The notes beneath the pieces were generated by a model, which saw nothing but the letters and a program-made list of their open reading frames with translations, did not search any database and was not told the origin of the DNA. Positions 47,831 to 59,173 of a stretch of DNA of 64,000 bases are shown here, piece by piece. Every line of letters starts with the position of its first letter. Within the stretch, counting starts at the first letter, position 1. The position numbers and the translations under genes are program-made. The DNA is from Isoetes taiwanensis (taxonomy: Eukaryota; Streptophyta; Lycopodiopsida; Isoetales; Isoetaceae), in NCBI GenBank assembly GCA_021234155.1, contig JAJEKV010000886.1:1-64000 (forward strand), written 5' to 3'.

Positions 47831-48229
47831 ATAAATTAAAGCTAAAAGAAAAATGTCAAGGGAAAAGAATCGAAGTGGACTCTATAGTGCTATATTTGTA
47901 GAGACAATGCCAAGTAATTCTTGCCTTTTTATTATAGAAACTATTTGGCAAGCATGGAGAAGAAGGAGGCGGGGCGGTGCTGAGGGAATCTTTAAATGTG
48001 CCAAATACTTCTAATAATTCTTCTGAGATGCCAAGTCTTAGCAATTATTTGCATCAGATGATGATGATGATCACGAACCTCTTATTTCTACTCCAGTTGG
48101 TAGATTCCGAAACTTCTAATGTTAAAGGAACTCATTCAATCTAATTCTTACCTCAAGAATAAGAAAACCACCTATTAAGAAAAAGAAAAATAAATATAAG
48201 AGAGTTCTTGAGATGGGTGTAAAGGAGCC

Positions 48230-48700
48230 ATATGATCTTATAAAGGACTTAGAAAACCAACATCCTTCCTTGACCTTTGGGCAACTCTACCTTGCACCTG
48301 CATGTAGAAAAGCCCTTATCATGACCATGAAGGGCCATAAAAAAGTTAGGTAAATTCCACTTTGGCCCGTGTAGTGGCGAACATGAGCTCTCCTTGCATT
48401 GATGTAGAGATAAATGGACAATTGATTAAGAATTGCACACATCGATGGGGAATTCTAGGAGTTAATATAATGCGGGAGGATGTGATGAAGCTTGGAGTTG
48501 GAACTCACGGATCTAGCACCCTATATATTTTTATGGTAAGAATGGCGGATCAACGGTAGGGTTGAGCCCTTAGGGCATAGGGTACAAACCTGTAATTGCG
48601 TGTGTAACTTTTATGTGGATTATGTTATACTAAGAATGGCCCATGGGAGATTCACCTATCCTTTATTATTAGGGACCCTTGGCTAATGCAAGCATCCGCA
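48230..48700 (+). pseudogene. Gypsy aspartic protease region, degenerate
   Basis: 48,245-48,300 encodes LENQHPSLTFGQLYLAPAC, a block seen just before the protease in Athila-type elements. 48,362-48,559 reads PCIDVEINGQLIKNC, then a broken active-site region (HRWGILGVNIMREDV) where the Asp-Ser/Thr/Gly-Gly triad is damaged. The flap part is in another frame. Confidence 0.65.
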
Positions 48701-49249
48701 AAGCATTTGGTCCCGCAGGGGTTGTTACAAATTGGTGATGGAAACAATATTATTCAGTTGCAAGTACATATACACCCTCAAAGTTTATGTACGTAAGGAA
48801 AAGGGAAGATAATGATAGTAGTACCAGCTCAAGTGATACAAATGAGGAGTTGGAGTATGATGATGAAGAAGACATGAGCTGGAATAGTACAATTAGAAGA
48901 TGATGCATATGATTTATTGCGACTTCCACCTTATCGACAATTTACAAGTGAAGAGGTTGAAGAATGGATGGATTTGCTATTGTAGATGAATAGTTCTTTG
49001 AGAACCTTTGGAAGAAGATGAGAATAGATATCAGATTATTTTACAAAGTATGAAGTGGGAGAAGCACACTTGAGAGAGATCCACCAAAATAAAAGAAGCG
49101 ATGGTAGAATGCAAAATTCTTAAGACCACCCTTTTAGAAGAGTTAAATTTAGGCATTGACCCCAAATTGATTAAAATTAGTGCATCCATTGTTGGTGAAG
49201 AGAGAACATTATCATAAGCTCTTTGAAGAATTTGGGGATGTTGCCTTGG

Positions 49250-49800
49250 ACATACCGTGACATGGTGGGAATAGATCCGAGTTGTCTACATAGAATTCCT
49301 TTAGTTAGTGGGTCTACTCCGGTCAGTAACGTCCATATCAAGTATGAATCCAAATTACTCTAAGGAAGTGAAACAAGAGATCGATCAGCTTGTTAGAAAA
49401 CAATTATTGCACCTATAGAAACAAGTTGGGTGATTTGTCACCTATCGCCATAGTTCCCAAAAGAATAAAAAATAAGAGTATGTATTCTATGTAGATCATC
49501 GGGGCCTCAAATTTCCCTTTACCTTTAAGGGATCTTTGTACTAGATCTGAGAGAGGACATGAATGTTACTCCTTCCTTGATGGATAAGGTAATTGCTAAA
49601 AACGGTCATTCTCGATCGCCATAAACCGCATTTATCGAGTGGGATGTTTCGGCTTAGTAATGCCATTTGGACTATGAATGCATCGCCACGTTTCAACGAG
49701 TGCTTCCACGCTTTTAAAGATTACCTAAGAGAATTTATAGAAGTATTCGTTGATGATTTTAGTGTTTTTTGGTTTCAGGCAAGGACTTGAGTAAATGAGA
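49250..49800 (+). pseudogene. Gypsy reverse transcriptase, degenerate
   Basis: The best segment, 49,593-49,790, ends FKDYLREFIEVFVDDFSVF, carrying the catalytic YVDD box as FVDD (49,746-49,757). Upstream a PIETSWV block (49,421-49,441) and a decayed palm region are visible. Frameshifts separate them. Confidence 0.8.
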
Positions 49801-50239
49801 TGTTGCTTTGAAGACTCGACAATTTGGATATCTCTAAACCCATAAAAATGTACTTTTGGGGTGACACATGGAGTCTTATGGGAAGAATTGTTTGTAGAGA
49901 TGGTTTGGTTTACTACCGGAAAGTTGATGATATGGACTTAAGGCCCAAGAAAAGGAAAAAGAATTGCAAGCTTTTTAGGACATATTGGCTATCATAGAAG
50001 ATTCATTAGACACTATCTTTGAGATTGCTCCACCATTGGTGGCCATCCCAAAAAAGAGAATGGATATATCCGGACAAGGAATGTCAAGTGACCCTTTGAG
50101 AAATTAAAGCAAGTTCTTTAATTTAAAGACCTATTCTAAGAGGGCCTGTTGGGATAAAGTCTTTCATGTTCAATTGTGCCAATACGATATGCCATAGGGA
50201 GCATCGAAAAATGGGAATGAGAATTATGGGACCATCAAT

Positions 50240-50450
50240 CCACGTATTATGCTGGCGTCAACTCAACAATCTTTGAAAAAATTATTGCACTACGAAAGAG
50301 AGGGTTGGGAATTGATTTACTCCGCGGCAAAATATAGCACCTATTTTGTTGAAGGCGAAGATTTTGTATTCTATGTAGATCTTTCATGTACTCAAAATGT
50401 AATCTTAAGCCTTGTGAACAGGAAGAGCTTGGCCGCGTTGGCTTTTTAAT
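50240..50450 (+). pseudogene. Gypsy RNase H, degenerate
   Basis: 50,249-50,449 encodes LASTQQSLKKLLHYEREGWE, then LIYSAAKYSTYFVEGEDFVFYVDL, matching the Athila/Tat RNase H pattern (YASxxLNxxxxNYTTTExExLA...Y..YLxxxxFxxxxDH), with the TTE glutamate position read as YERE. Without upstream strands it is a fragment. Confidence 0.7.
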
Positions 50451-50949
50451 ATTCAAGAATTCCAATTTGGTGGTGCTAAAACCTGGTCATTCCACATCCT
50501 AAAAGTACCATCTATCAAGAATCATGGAAGATAATCCAAATAGGTATAGATGATGATATGCCCGATGCTTCCTCGTTTGAATGTTAATCCTCCACCGGTG
50601 GTATACTAACATCTTGGAATGTTTAGAGTGGAGAGGTCCCAGGATATGACAAATGTTAATAACTAAAGACTCATCTTTCGGGCTGCACCTATACATTAAT
50701 TGCGGACAATTACCTCCCAATATAGGGAAAACCTTCATTGAGGCGTTTATTCATCGATGAAGTTAGATTTGGATGGAAGTTGATAGCCTCGTTTAATCAA
50801 CTATGGAGGGCTAGATGCATCCATGTTACTTTTCCTTTCTTGCCGGGCGAATATTGGTGGCCAAGAGACACCGGTAGCCTTTAAGCGGTTGACCCTTGCA
50901 AGCGAGTTCAAAGGCCCACAAGGAAGTTAATGCCCTACATCCAATTGAT

Positions 50950-51660
50950 GCCAATTTACCCTTTGAAAAATGGGAATCGATTTTATAGGGCCTATCAATC
51001 CACCCAATTAAAATGACGAAGCTAGATACATATTGGTATGATTATGTAACAAAATGGGTGGAGGCTAAGGCTTTGAGAGAAGATAAAAGTCATAGCTTGC
51101 ATCTTTCATGTATGAGAATGATGATTGCTTTGGGGTGTCCTTTAGAGCTTGCGGCTTATAGAGGGTCTCATTTCCTCAATGATCTAATTTAATTAGGTGA
51201 GAATTTATGGATTGCACATCGAAAAAAGTACCATATCATCCAAGATGTAATAGTTAGAGGAAATTTTATAACCTTATGCTTAACATTCTAACAAAATTTT
51301 CAATGTTAATCGAATCGATTTGGGATAAGAGAATCTTAGATGCATTATGGGAATATCGAAATTGCATACAAAGTCACGACTCAAAGGCTACTCCTTCCAA
51401 CTAGTATTTGTTAAGAGGCCATCCTCAATAGAATTAAATCCCTAAGGATAAAGATGGATGTGGGAGTGAGTTAGATTTGGATGGAAGTTTAAAGCATCGC
51501 TTAAAACCAACTAGAAAAGCTAGATGAAGCGAGATACTTTTCCTTTCTCACGAGCTATTCAAGAGAAGGAAGGCTTGGTATGGATAAAAGTGAAATTGAA
51601 GGATTTCAAAGTTGAGAGTTAGTCTTGCTCTATGATAGTAAATATTGGAAAAGACCAGGG
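50950..51660 (+). pseudogene. Gypsy integrase, degenerate
   Basis: GIDFIGPINPP (50,973-51,005) contains the first catalytic Asp. Later pieces in shifting frames are ARYILV, then a region reading GWRLRL that in another frame gives a WVEAKAL-like block, RGSHFLND (second Asp region, damaged), MLTKF-like and ALWEYRNCIQSHDSKATPSN (51,338-51,400). A GPY-like or basic tail follows to 51,660. Integrase inserts the cDNA. Confidence 0.75.
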
Positions 51661-51895
51661 AAATTAAGAATGCAGTGGATAAGACCTTATAAACTTAAGT
51701 ATTTGAAATGGGTCTGTCACACTTGAAGATTTAAGTGGCATGGAATTACCTTCACGAATTAATGGTTTGTCCAAACCATATTATGAGTCTAAATCAAATT
51801 CGCCCAATCGCATCGATGTTTGAAATTGCGGGAAAGAAAAAGACAAACAAAAATAAAAGCTAAATCGGACGCCGAGCCAAGTTTGAGGGGAATAA

Positions 51896-53842
51896 TGTAG
51901 TATAGTTAAAGGGAAATTTTTAAGTTTTGCTTAAATTTAATTGTTTTCTTGTTAATTACTAATATTTGGAGTAAAAAGAAGTCAAATCATAGAAAGAGAA
52001 GAATATACTTAAATCTTATGACGGTGTGATCGTTCCTATCTATTTGTATTTTGTTGAGCTATGTGCTAATTGGGACTAAATATGTAGGGGATAAATGGAT
52101 GTGGATATGAGGAGAGTAGTAACAATATGATCATATAGAATGGTCTTAGAATTCATAATGGCATTTTAAAAGGGGTTATATTGCACAACTATGAGAGGAT
52201 GATGCTTCATGATTAAGCGTAATCAATATTGACCAGGTAGAACAATTAATTATTTGTAAGCCTTGCAAAGGGATTAATAGCTTGAGGCTAATAGGTGTTT
52301 TTATCTAGAACTTTTCATGGAGTAACAACATTGTGTGCCGCCACGAGGCTAAGGAAGTACAAAGCCATAACGTTAAGTAGGAGCGGGCTAAATATTATAA
52401 AAGTGGTAAGATAATGAGAGAAGGAGGGTGAACCATTAATGCGGATCTTGAAATTTGAAGTGCATGGCACCCGGTGTGTTGGAGAATGAACAAAAAAGGA
52501 AAGAAAAAAGAAAAGAAAGGAAAAGAAAAAAAAAATGAAAAGGAAAAGAAAACAAAAAATGAAAAAGAAAGGAATTTATGATATATGAAGAAAGTACTAA
52601 ATGAAGAAAAGTGTGTGAAACATTCTATATTGAAGAATCTAAGTTGAAGACCATTGTTGTAAGAAGAAATGTATTGATATACATGACCTTAAGAGCACCA
52701 TGAAATGTGAAGGCTTATGGAGGTCAAGTTTTTCTATAAACCGGCTTCTTGGGTTGGCCTTGGTTATTAGTCTTTGAGAAAATGCTAGTGAATGATTGGT
52801 TGTTATTTCTTTGAACGTATTGGTCATGTTAGTTATGGTGTATGGTCTTATCGTATGGTGTGCAATTACGGTTTGGGGCAATTAGAGAGTCTTGTTGCTA
52901 TATTAATATAGGGAATGATGCATTAAGAACAATAATATTTATGCTCATATGTATGTGGAATTGGGAATTTTATACTTGTTTTTTACGTTTGCAGCATGTT
53001 GCAGTGCAAAGTTGTATGGAGACACCCACTAGTAGGAAGCTGTGTGGAGCTAAGAGAAGACTTGAAGAGACAAGAAGAGTAGTTGCTCATTATTTTTGTG
53101 AAAAAATGAAGATTATATGCCATGGCAATTTTTTATGGCTATGCCGTGAGTAGATATTCTTGTGGAGGTTTCCACGAAAACCCGAAAGGCGGGGGTTTAG
53201 TCCTAGCAGTAATCATTCTACTATGTGCATTAGCAAATCAATATTTGAGATGCATGCATGGCACATTTATAAGTTGGATCATCCTAATGGCTATTTGCAC
53301 AATTGTTTTTCTTAGCTAAGGAATCATGTATATTTAATTGGAGAGTGGAGATTTGATTGTAAACATCTAAGGGCTAGGGTTGAAAGCCCCTTTTGAAGGA
53401 AAAAGTAACGAAAAATCAGATGGGCAGCATGCGTTGGAAGGGAGAAAAGGAACGGATTGGACCCGGACGGAGGCGGGTGATCGGAAAGTCTTGTGCACGC
53501 GGAGGATTCAATGGAGCAATCTTTGCCAATTTCGACCTGCTATAAGCATGAGAAGAAGATATAATTTCAGCAAGGGAAGAAAGCTTGAATTCGGGTTCTT
53601 GTGTATTGATAGATTTGATTTTTATGTACTCCAAGAACAATGTATTTCTTTGTGAACATTTGAATGATCAAGAATCTCCTGAATGCAATTTATAAATTTC
53701 CTTCCTTCTATTGAATGATGAATGTATTGTAAATCATTTGAAGAATTATGTACTGTGTTCTTAAGTAAATAGAGATGAGTAATTCCTCAAGCATCGCTAG
53801 TGAGCCCGGTCTTGTTGTGCCCTTGTTTATTTGTTGGACTAC
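51896..53842 (+). repeat. 3' LTR of the gypsy element
   Basis: About 1.95 kb, starting TGTAGTATAG right after the polypurine tract, ending GGACTAC before the GGTTT duplication. Alignment with the 5' LTR is full length but shows many small indels. Confidence 0.88.
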
Positions 53843-53847
53843 GGTTT

Positions 53848-54528
53848 CGGGATCTTGCAAGATACTTGAGCTCTTGGGGTTGTTTAAACGTGATTGGGCT
53901 ACCTTGAGCGGTGGTGAAACATTCATTGTTACAAAATCTCAAAGATGGATTAGAAGAGGTTAAATCTTCTAATAGCGGTGACAAGTTGGCAGCCAAGCTT
54001 TCTGTTTTATCCGCAGTTGTTGGGAAAATGGGGAATGAAGCGAGAAAGGAGTTGCTTCAAAAATGTTGAACCTGCCATCCTCGAAATTTGTCATTTGCAG
54101 CGGGGAAGAAAGAGAATGAAAAATTGCAGGTCAACTATATGGGCATTAGCAAAAAAGAAAAGAGAAGATCCATTGTTTGGGCGAAGACACAAAGCAATTA
54201 GTCATCAATTTTGGTTAAACAACACCAAGGTTTCACCTAAATCTGGGGATGTAAGAAAGAAAAGGCATCAAGCAATCGGTTTCTTGATATACCCCAGGGT
54301 ATTTCATTCTTTATTGTATGAAATGCTTCTGATCCCTCATGTATATGTTCACTTTTATTGGAATTTATAGTATCTTCTTTGTTTTGATGTATGAATGCTT
54401 TCTAATGACTGATCTATCATTTATGTATTCACTTTTACTTACTTTTACATATGCAATCACCTTTGTTGGTTTGCTTACATTTATTGACCATGTATATTAT
54501 ACTAAATCTTCCTTTCTTATTTATCACG
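53848..54528 (+). repeat. Left copy of the 2.35-kb duplicated unit, part 2
   Basis: Continues the host unit after the gypsy insertion and matches 60,857-61,535. It contains phrases such as GGATCTTGCAAGATA, AACATTCATTGTTACAAAAT and CAACACCAAGGTTTCACCTA. The open frame corresponding to 60,849-61,208 in the right copy is shifted here. Confidence 0.9.
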
Positions 54529-54529
54529 G

Positions 54530-54745
54530 TGACTCCAAAATATCAAGAAAAAACATGGCGAAGTCTAATCGTTGGTATTATGCGCGACATGCCAAGGTCC
54601 TGATATGGTAATTGAACAAAAGCATAGTGGGCAACCGATTCATAGTGGACCAACTTTAAATCAAATCCATACTTTCTATATGGCATGCATCCACTTACAC
54701 ACAGTAGCTAGTGCCGGATAACCATGCCACTCCGCCGAGGCCCTT
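54530..54745. repeat. 0.2-kb segment, inverted relative to 61,540-61,737
   Basis: This segment is the reverse complement of 61,540-61,737. Landmarks in both: AATTGAACAAAAGCATAGTG, ACTTTAAATCAAATCCATAC and CTAGTGCCGGATAACCATG. In each case it directly follows the end of the duplicated unit (TTCTTATTTATCACG), so the two loci differ by an inversion at this point. Confidence 0.9.
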
Positions 54746-56030
54746 GAGTTTAAGGTAACATTATCTAACACTACTATACCTCTCATTTGGTGAAGTAATT
54801 GTAGTCTTTTCACATGACCATTTAATGCACAAAAGCTGCTTCTTTGTAGTGCCTAGAACACAATGTAGCCTAGGGCTAAAAAACAACAAGACCATCCTTA
54901 TGATCGACCTATCCAAGTCTATATATGCTCATTCCTTAAACATGGCCATGTGTCTTACCCAAAAAGCTTAATTCTTGAAGCCCCGGCGGTGGTCACTTTA
55001 TCGGAGATGAATTTCTTTTCCCTGGCTGTGATGAATGGGTTGGATACAATTTTATGTTCACTATTAATCTTGGCAGGCCCCATTCACGGAAAAAATAGGG
55101 ATCTTTCTTAAGTTCTGGAGGTATGATACATGAAATGATTTCTTTGTAGTTGGCACCTATCCTCTTAGTACTTCTGTTGATTTTCTTGTATGACTCAGTA
55201 CAAAGGATCTTGGGCAAAAGCAGTTTCAATTTAAAATTGGACAAGGGAATGTTATAAAAGGTAAAGTTTTTTCTCTCGAGTAGTTCATGTGAATAAGCCG
55301 ATCTTGATGTTAATCTTACGGACTTGCTATCATGTAGGTTGGGATGAAGGCATCTTAGGTACTCGACTTGGAGACGGCTTCGCGTTCATGTAATGCGGTG
55401 TCTAAATTGTGGCAAAAGCGGACTCGTAGCTCACATAATTCAACTATGAATCTCTATTTGTGCCATTGATCACATTATAGAAGCGGATGCATCACGGTTA
55501 TATATTGCATTTGTGGTTTTTCATTGAGTTATGTCTTTGGGTATAAGCACGCTAGGGTGATAAAAAAAGGGCCATTGAATACATTACATATAACGTTATG
55601 TATTTTAATTATATGCAAGATTTTTGATTGCCATCATTAAAAAAAAAATGTCATTATTCGAGTGTACCAAAAATTCCCTCCATTTGTTCCCCTATTTCTT
55701 TACCGAGTGGAGGAAGAATTGGTTTGTTTTCAGAAAATTGGCAGCGCTAGATGGTTTGAACCAGCTCGAGGAGCATTGCATATCCGTGTGATTCCCGTAA
55801 GTTTTGTTTTTCTTTATTTTGTAGTTTTAATTTTACGTGATTTCGGTCCAGAAAATGAATTCAAAATGTGAACTGGTTCTATGGATTAAAAATCAAAAGC
55901 GGTATTTTTCAAGCTAAATCGGCGTGGGTTTAACATGAATATAAACAATGCGTTTGGTTTAAGGTCGATCTTCAAATATTTCATCTTATAAAATCAAATT
56001 TATTTGCTTTGTTCATTTTTAGTCTTTATT
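54746..56030. other. Exon-like sequence, unrecognised
   Basis: Short open pieces with intron-like surroundings. At 55,520-55,560 the phrase GGGTATAAGCACGCTAGGGTG resembles GGGTAAAAGCATGCTAGGGTG of the duplicated unit (60,219-60,239), which suggests distant relatedness. No domain recognised. Confidence 0.35.
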
Positions 56031-56036
56031 GTGAAC

Positions 56037-56870
56037 ATGGCAAAGACCCAAAAAAAGACACAATCAAGGGTTCAGAAAGTCTCCAAGGACCGGAAAGCCT
56101 CCGACAAATAAAAAGCTTCAAGTTCGCATGCCAAGGGAAATTTTACCTCGATGATACGGTTTTTCGTAAAGGCGGCTCGGACAACTGAATTTTTGTGATG
56201 TTTACGAGCGGATGATGCTATGGTAAGAAGATATGGGGTGATGAAGCACCAAAGGTATGGCTATAAGGATGCCGAGAATTGATATCAAGTGGGTGAGAAG
56301 AATTACGCAAATGGCGGAATTTGCTTTTGGAAGAAAAGATGTTATGAATCACTATGTCCCTCCTGTACATAAAGAGGGCATTTGCATTGCATCGACGAAA
56401 GGTGCGAAGTGGGAGGAAGATGTCAAAGCATGGGCGGTCCGAAGCAAAAGGATTACGATCTATCTGGTGAGGTGGTGACGGTAAAATCTAGCAATGCAAA
56501 TGCAAAAGCCCAAGAACCGACTAAGAGTTACACAAAGGAACAATTAGAAGTTTTCGTTAACTTAGAAACGAGAATCTATTGTGAAAACATCTTTAAGCAG
56601 AAATTAAGCGAGCTAAAGGAAAGAAGGCAAGATCCTTGATACATTGAAGCACAAAAGGAAGGGAGAGAGCGGTTTATATTAGGTTGGTCAGAAGCGAGAG
56701 GAATGTTGGAAGCAAAAATGGCAGCATTGGAGGATCAACAATCAAAAGCTGGACCAAACATCGAAAGTGCAATAAGATTTCAGCACCTAAAATGGAAAGT
56801 TGAGGATGCTATCGAGCAAAAGGACTCTAGAATGCGAGGGATAAATTTGACTCTCGAAACATATTGACAT
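56037..56870 (+). pseudogene. Unrecognised gene: basic N-terminus, Cys-rich, coiled coil
   Basis: An ATG at 56,037 opens MAKTQKKTQSRVQKVSKDRK, a very basic start, and stops at about 56,109. Downstream frames give a Cys/His-rich stretch (CYESLCPSC, GHLHCIDERCEVGGRCQSM, 56,340-56,440) that could be a zinc finger, then KDYDLSGEVVTVKSSNANAK and a long charged helix (LEVFVNLETRIYCENIFKQK) to 56,638, a stop, and another helical part ending near 56,865. I do not recognise the family. The mix recalls DNA-binding transposon proteins, but this is a guess. Confidence 0.35.
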
Positions 56871-57099
56871 GAATCTTAGGAATTGAAAACATGTAGATGC
56901 AAAGATTGAAGCTACATCTATTGATATGAGCTCGGTGAGGTAGGAGACAAAAAATTATGGAACTTCGGGAATTTTTTAGAACATTCCTCGATCCTTACTT
57001 TACCCCCCCTCCTCTCCGGTCTACAATTCTTGCAGATCAGATTATTGTTGACCTTTTTCTTCATGTACATATTGTGAACAATCTTTTGGTGTGAATCTA

Positions 57100-59125
57100 G
57101 TGGTTTACGGCACCATGTAGACACCCTTATTGTATCTGCGTGTATATCCTATCTTGCTAGCACAAAGATCTCATGTGTTGATCATTTGCTCATGGAATAG
57201 CAATTTGCACCGTAGCACTTGCGCTTGCAACAAAGGTTAGTACATGTACGTTTGAATTACAATTTCTTTTCTTATTTTAATAGTTATCTTTTTGCATGAA
57301 GTTTTTAGGCTTGCATTTACATTGAGTATTTAGATACATAGTTTTGTAGTTGGATCTACTTATTTTTAAAGATGAGAGTTTTTAATTTCATGTGCACATC
57401 AGCTTCGTAATGTAGGTAGCTAATTACTTGTTATTGAAGCTGTATGGTGTAGCAATTGACGGATACATTGCTATTGTTCTTTCAAAATTACATTTTGAGT
57501 TGTTATTGAATACTTCAAGACTCATCGATTGGGCGAGTACAATATCGTGGAATTTGTTTACATTGATTGTACTTGAGAACAATGAATTTTGGTGGTACAT
57601 TTCAACGATTACATTGAGTACATTTACTTGATAAATCAGAGTACATTAGCGGATGGATACATTGGAGTACATTGTGGGTTAATTTTTTCGATGAATACTT
57701 GTAGAGTACATTAAGAATACATTTCTTAGGCGATGATCGATATACTCAATGTTTGTTGACTGACGGTGATTTGGTAGCATAAGGAAACCGGAAAAGGGTA
57801 TGATATTGTAGTCTTGTTAATCATGCATATTCCTTTTCTTATCTCAAGTCTTTTTTCTACTCTCTATTGTAGATGTGAAGAAGCCAACGACACTTTCTTC
57901 CAAGGTATTGGATTTGACGGAAGGTCGGAGGATTTGGGAAATACTTCTACATGGGCATCACTTGTAAACCTTGTAAAAGTCTTTTGAGGAAGAGCTTGAG
58001 GTACCAATGAAGTCCCTCGGATACATGTAAGTAAATATATCACATTTGATTGATTTACAATCGGAATTTAATTTTCATGTCATATGAGCTTGATATGTCA
58101 CTTGGAATTCCATATAGCCACGAGCATACCGATTCGAACATTTGTGGATTATCGTGAGGTTGAAAAGTTAAGCGGAGAAGGCGATGGTTATCTTTGCGGT
58201 ATGTTGCATCTTCTTTTTGCTTGTGTGTACTGCAATTATTAAACACCATTTTTGTAGGTTCTTCAAGTTTTCTTCAAAGATGTAAAGTTCGGGGATTCCT
58301 CGGGTCTTTCTTCACAATATAAATTTCCGGAGAAACCAATTTGGAAACCTATTAAGCCAATGCCATCATTTCAAGTGAGGAAATGAAAATCTTTGATGAG
58401 TGATGATTCAGCAGGTATACCATTAACTTAAAATTAGGATTCACAATCTTGATTAACTTTGGTGACTCATTTATGTAAGTGTTGGAAATTGGTGAATCTT
58501 CAGTAAGCATTTGTTCGAGGCAACCATTGAAAAGATAGAGGATAGTAGCCATATTAAGGGAGAGGAGAGATGGTGGAGGTACAAGAGATCAAAAGGATGA
58601 TGTGGCGGTGGAGGAAACAGAGGAAAGAAACAAAAGGGAAACAAAGGTTGAGGCCACTAAGATTGAGGAGCCACTAAGGTTGATGACATAGAAACCAAGG
58701 TTGAGGAGACCAAGGTTGTTAAGCAGGGGAGAAGCGAGACAAAAAAAGGAAGGACCAAAAGCAAAATACAACTTCAACTAAAGGTGAATATTTATTATGT
58801 TAGTTGAAGCTTTTAAAGTGTAATATCTGAACAATTTTATGATGACTTCTGCGGGACTAGAAGCCAAACATCATCACGAAAGTGCTTTCGATCCGGAGAT
58901 GACAGACAGGGAGTAAGTAAGATACGTTGTAGTTGCAATTCATTTGTCTCTCAATAATGCAAGTTTGGTTTCTGAGAGACGGAGAGCTTGTTGAAAATAG
59001 TTCCATGCTACCCTTTCCAGCAAAGCCTCTAATCAAGGTGACTAAATATTGTGGAAGGTCTTTCTTTGCAGAGCAGGCTTTTATGTCCAACAGGCATATA
59101 GACATATTTGGAAGGTAACTTGATC
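57100..59125 (+). pseudogene. Possible multi-exon gene of unknown function
   Basis: Several exon-like pieces occur on the plus strand: KPTTLSSKVLDLTEGR (57,890-57,940), TFVDYREVEKLSGEGDGYLC (58,139-58,198), VFFKDVKFGDSSGLSSQYKF (58,267-58,326) and VWFLRDGELVENSSMLPFPA with KPLIKVTKYCGRSFFAEQAF (58,960-59,114, followed by GTAACT, a good splice donor). The introns between them are AT-rich. A GAGG-rich stretch (58,560-58,750) would encode a Glu/Lys/Thr/Val-rich repeat. No family recognised. It ends just before the right copy of the duplicated unit. Confidence 0.35.
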
Positions 59126-59173
59126 AGATTCTTTTTTTGCATTATGGTTAACTACTGAACTCTAACCTCACTT

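Larger units (their letters stand above)
44014..53842 (+). mobile_element. Ty3/gypsy (Athila-like) LTR retrotransposon
   Basis: Two direct repeats of about 1,945 bp (44,014-45,956 and 51,896-53,842) flank gag, protease, reverse transcriptase, RNase H and integrase remnants in the order of Ty3/gypsy. The target duplication is GGTTT (44,009-44,013 and 53,843-53,847); the undisturbed site GGTTT exists in the right copy of the host unit at 60,852-60,856. A purine tract TTTGAGGGGAATAA precedes the 3' LTR. The sequence after the 5' LTR (GCGTTGGCAGGAGATTGG) faintly resembles a tRNA-Asp type primer site used by Athila elements. Every domain has stops or frameshifts, so the element is dead or badly sequenced. 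Confidence 0.92.

Noticed and set aside
56037-56110. Histone H3-like N-terminus
   Set aside because: The start MAKTQKK is basic, but the rest does not follow the histone tail and no histone fold comes after it.
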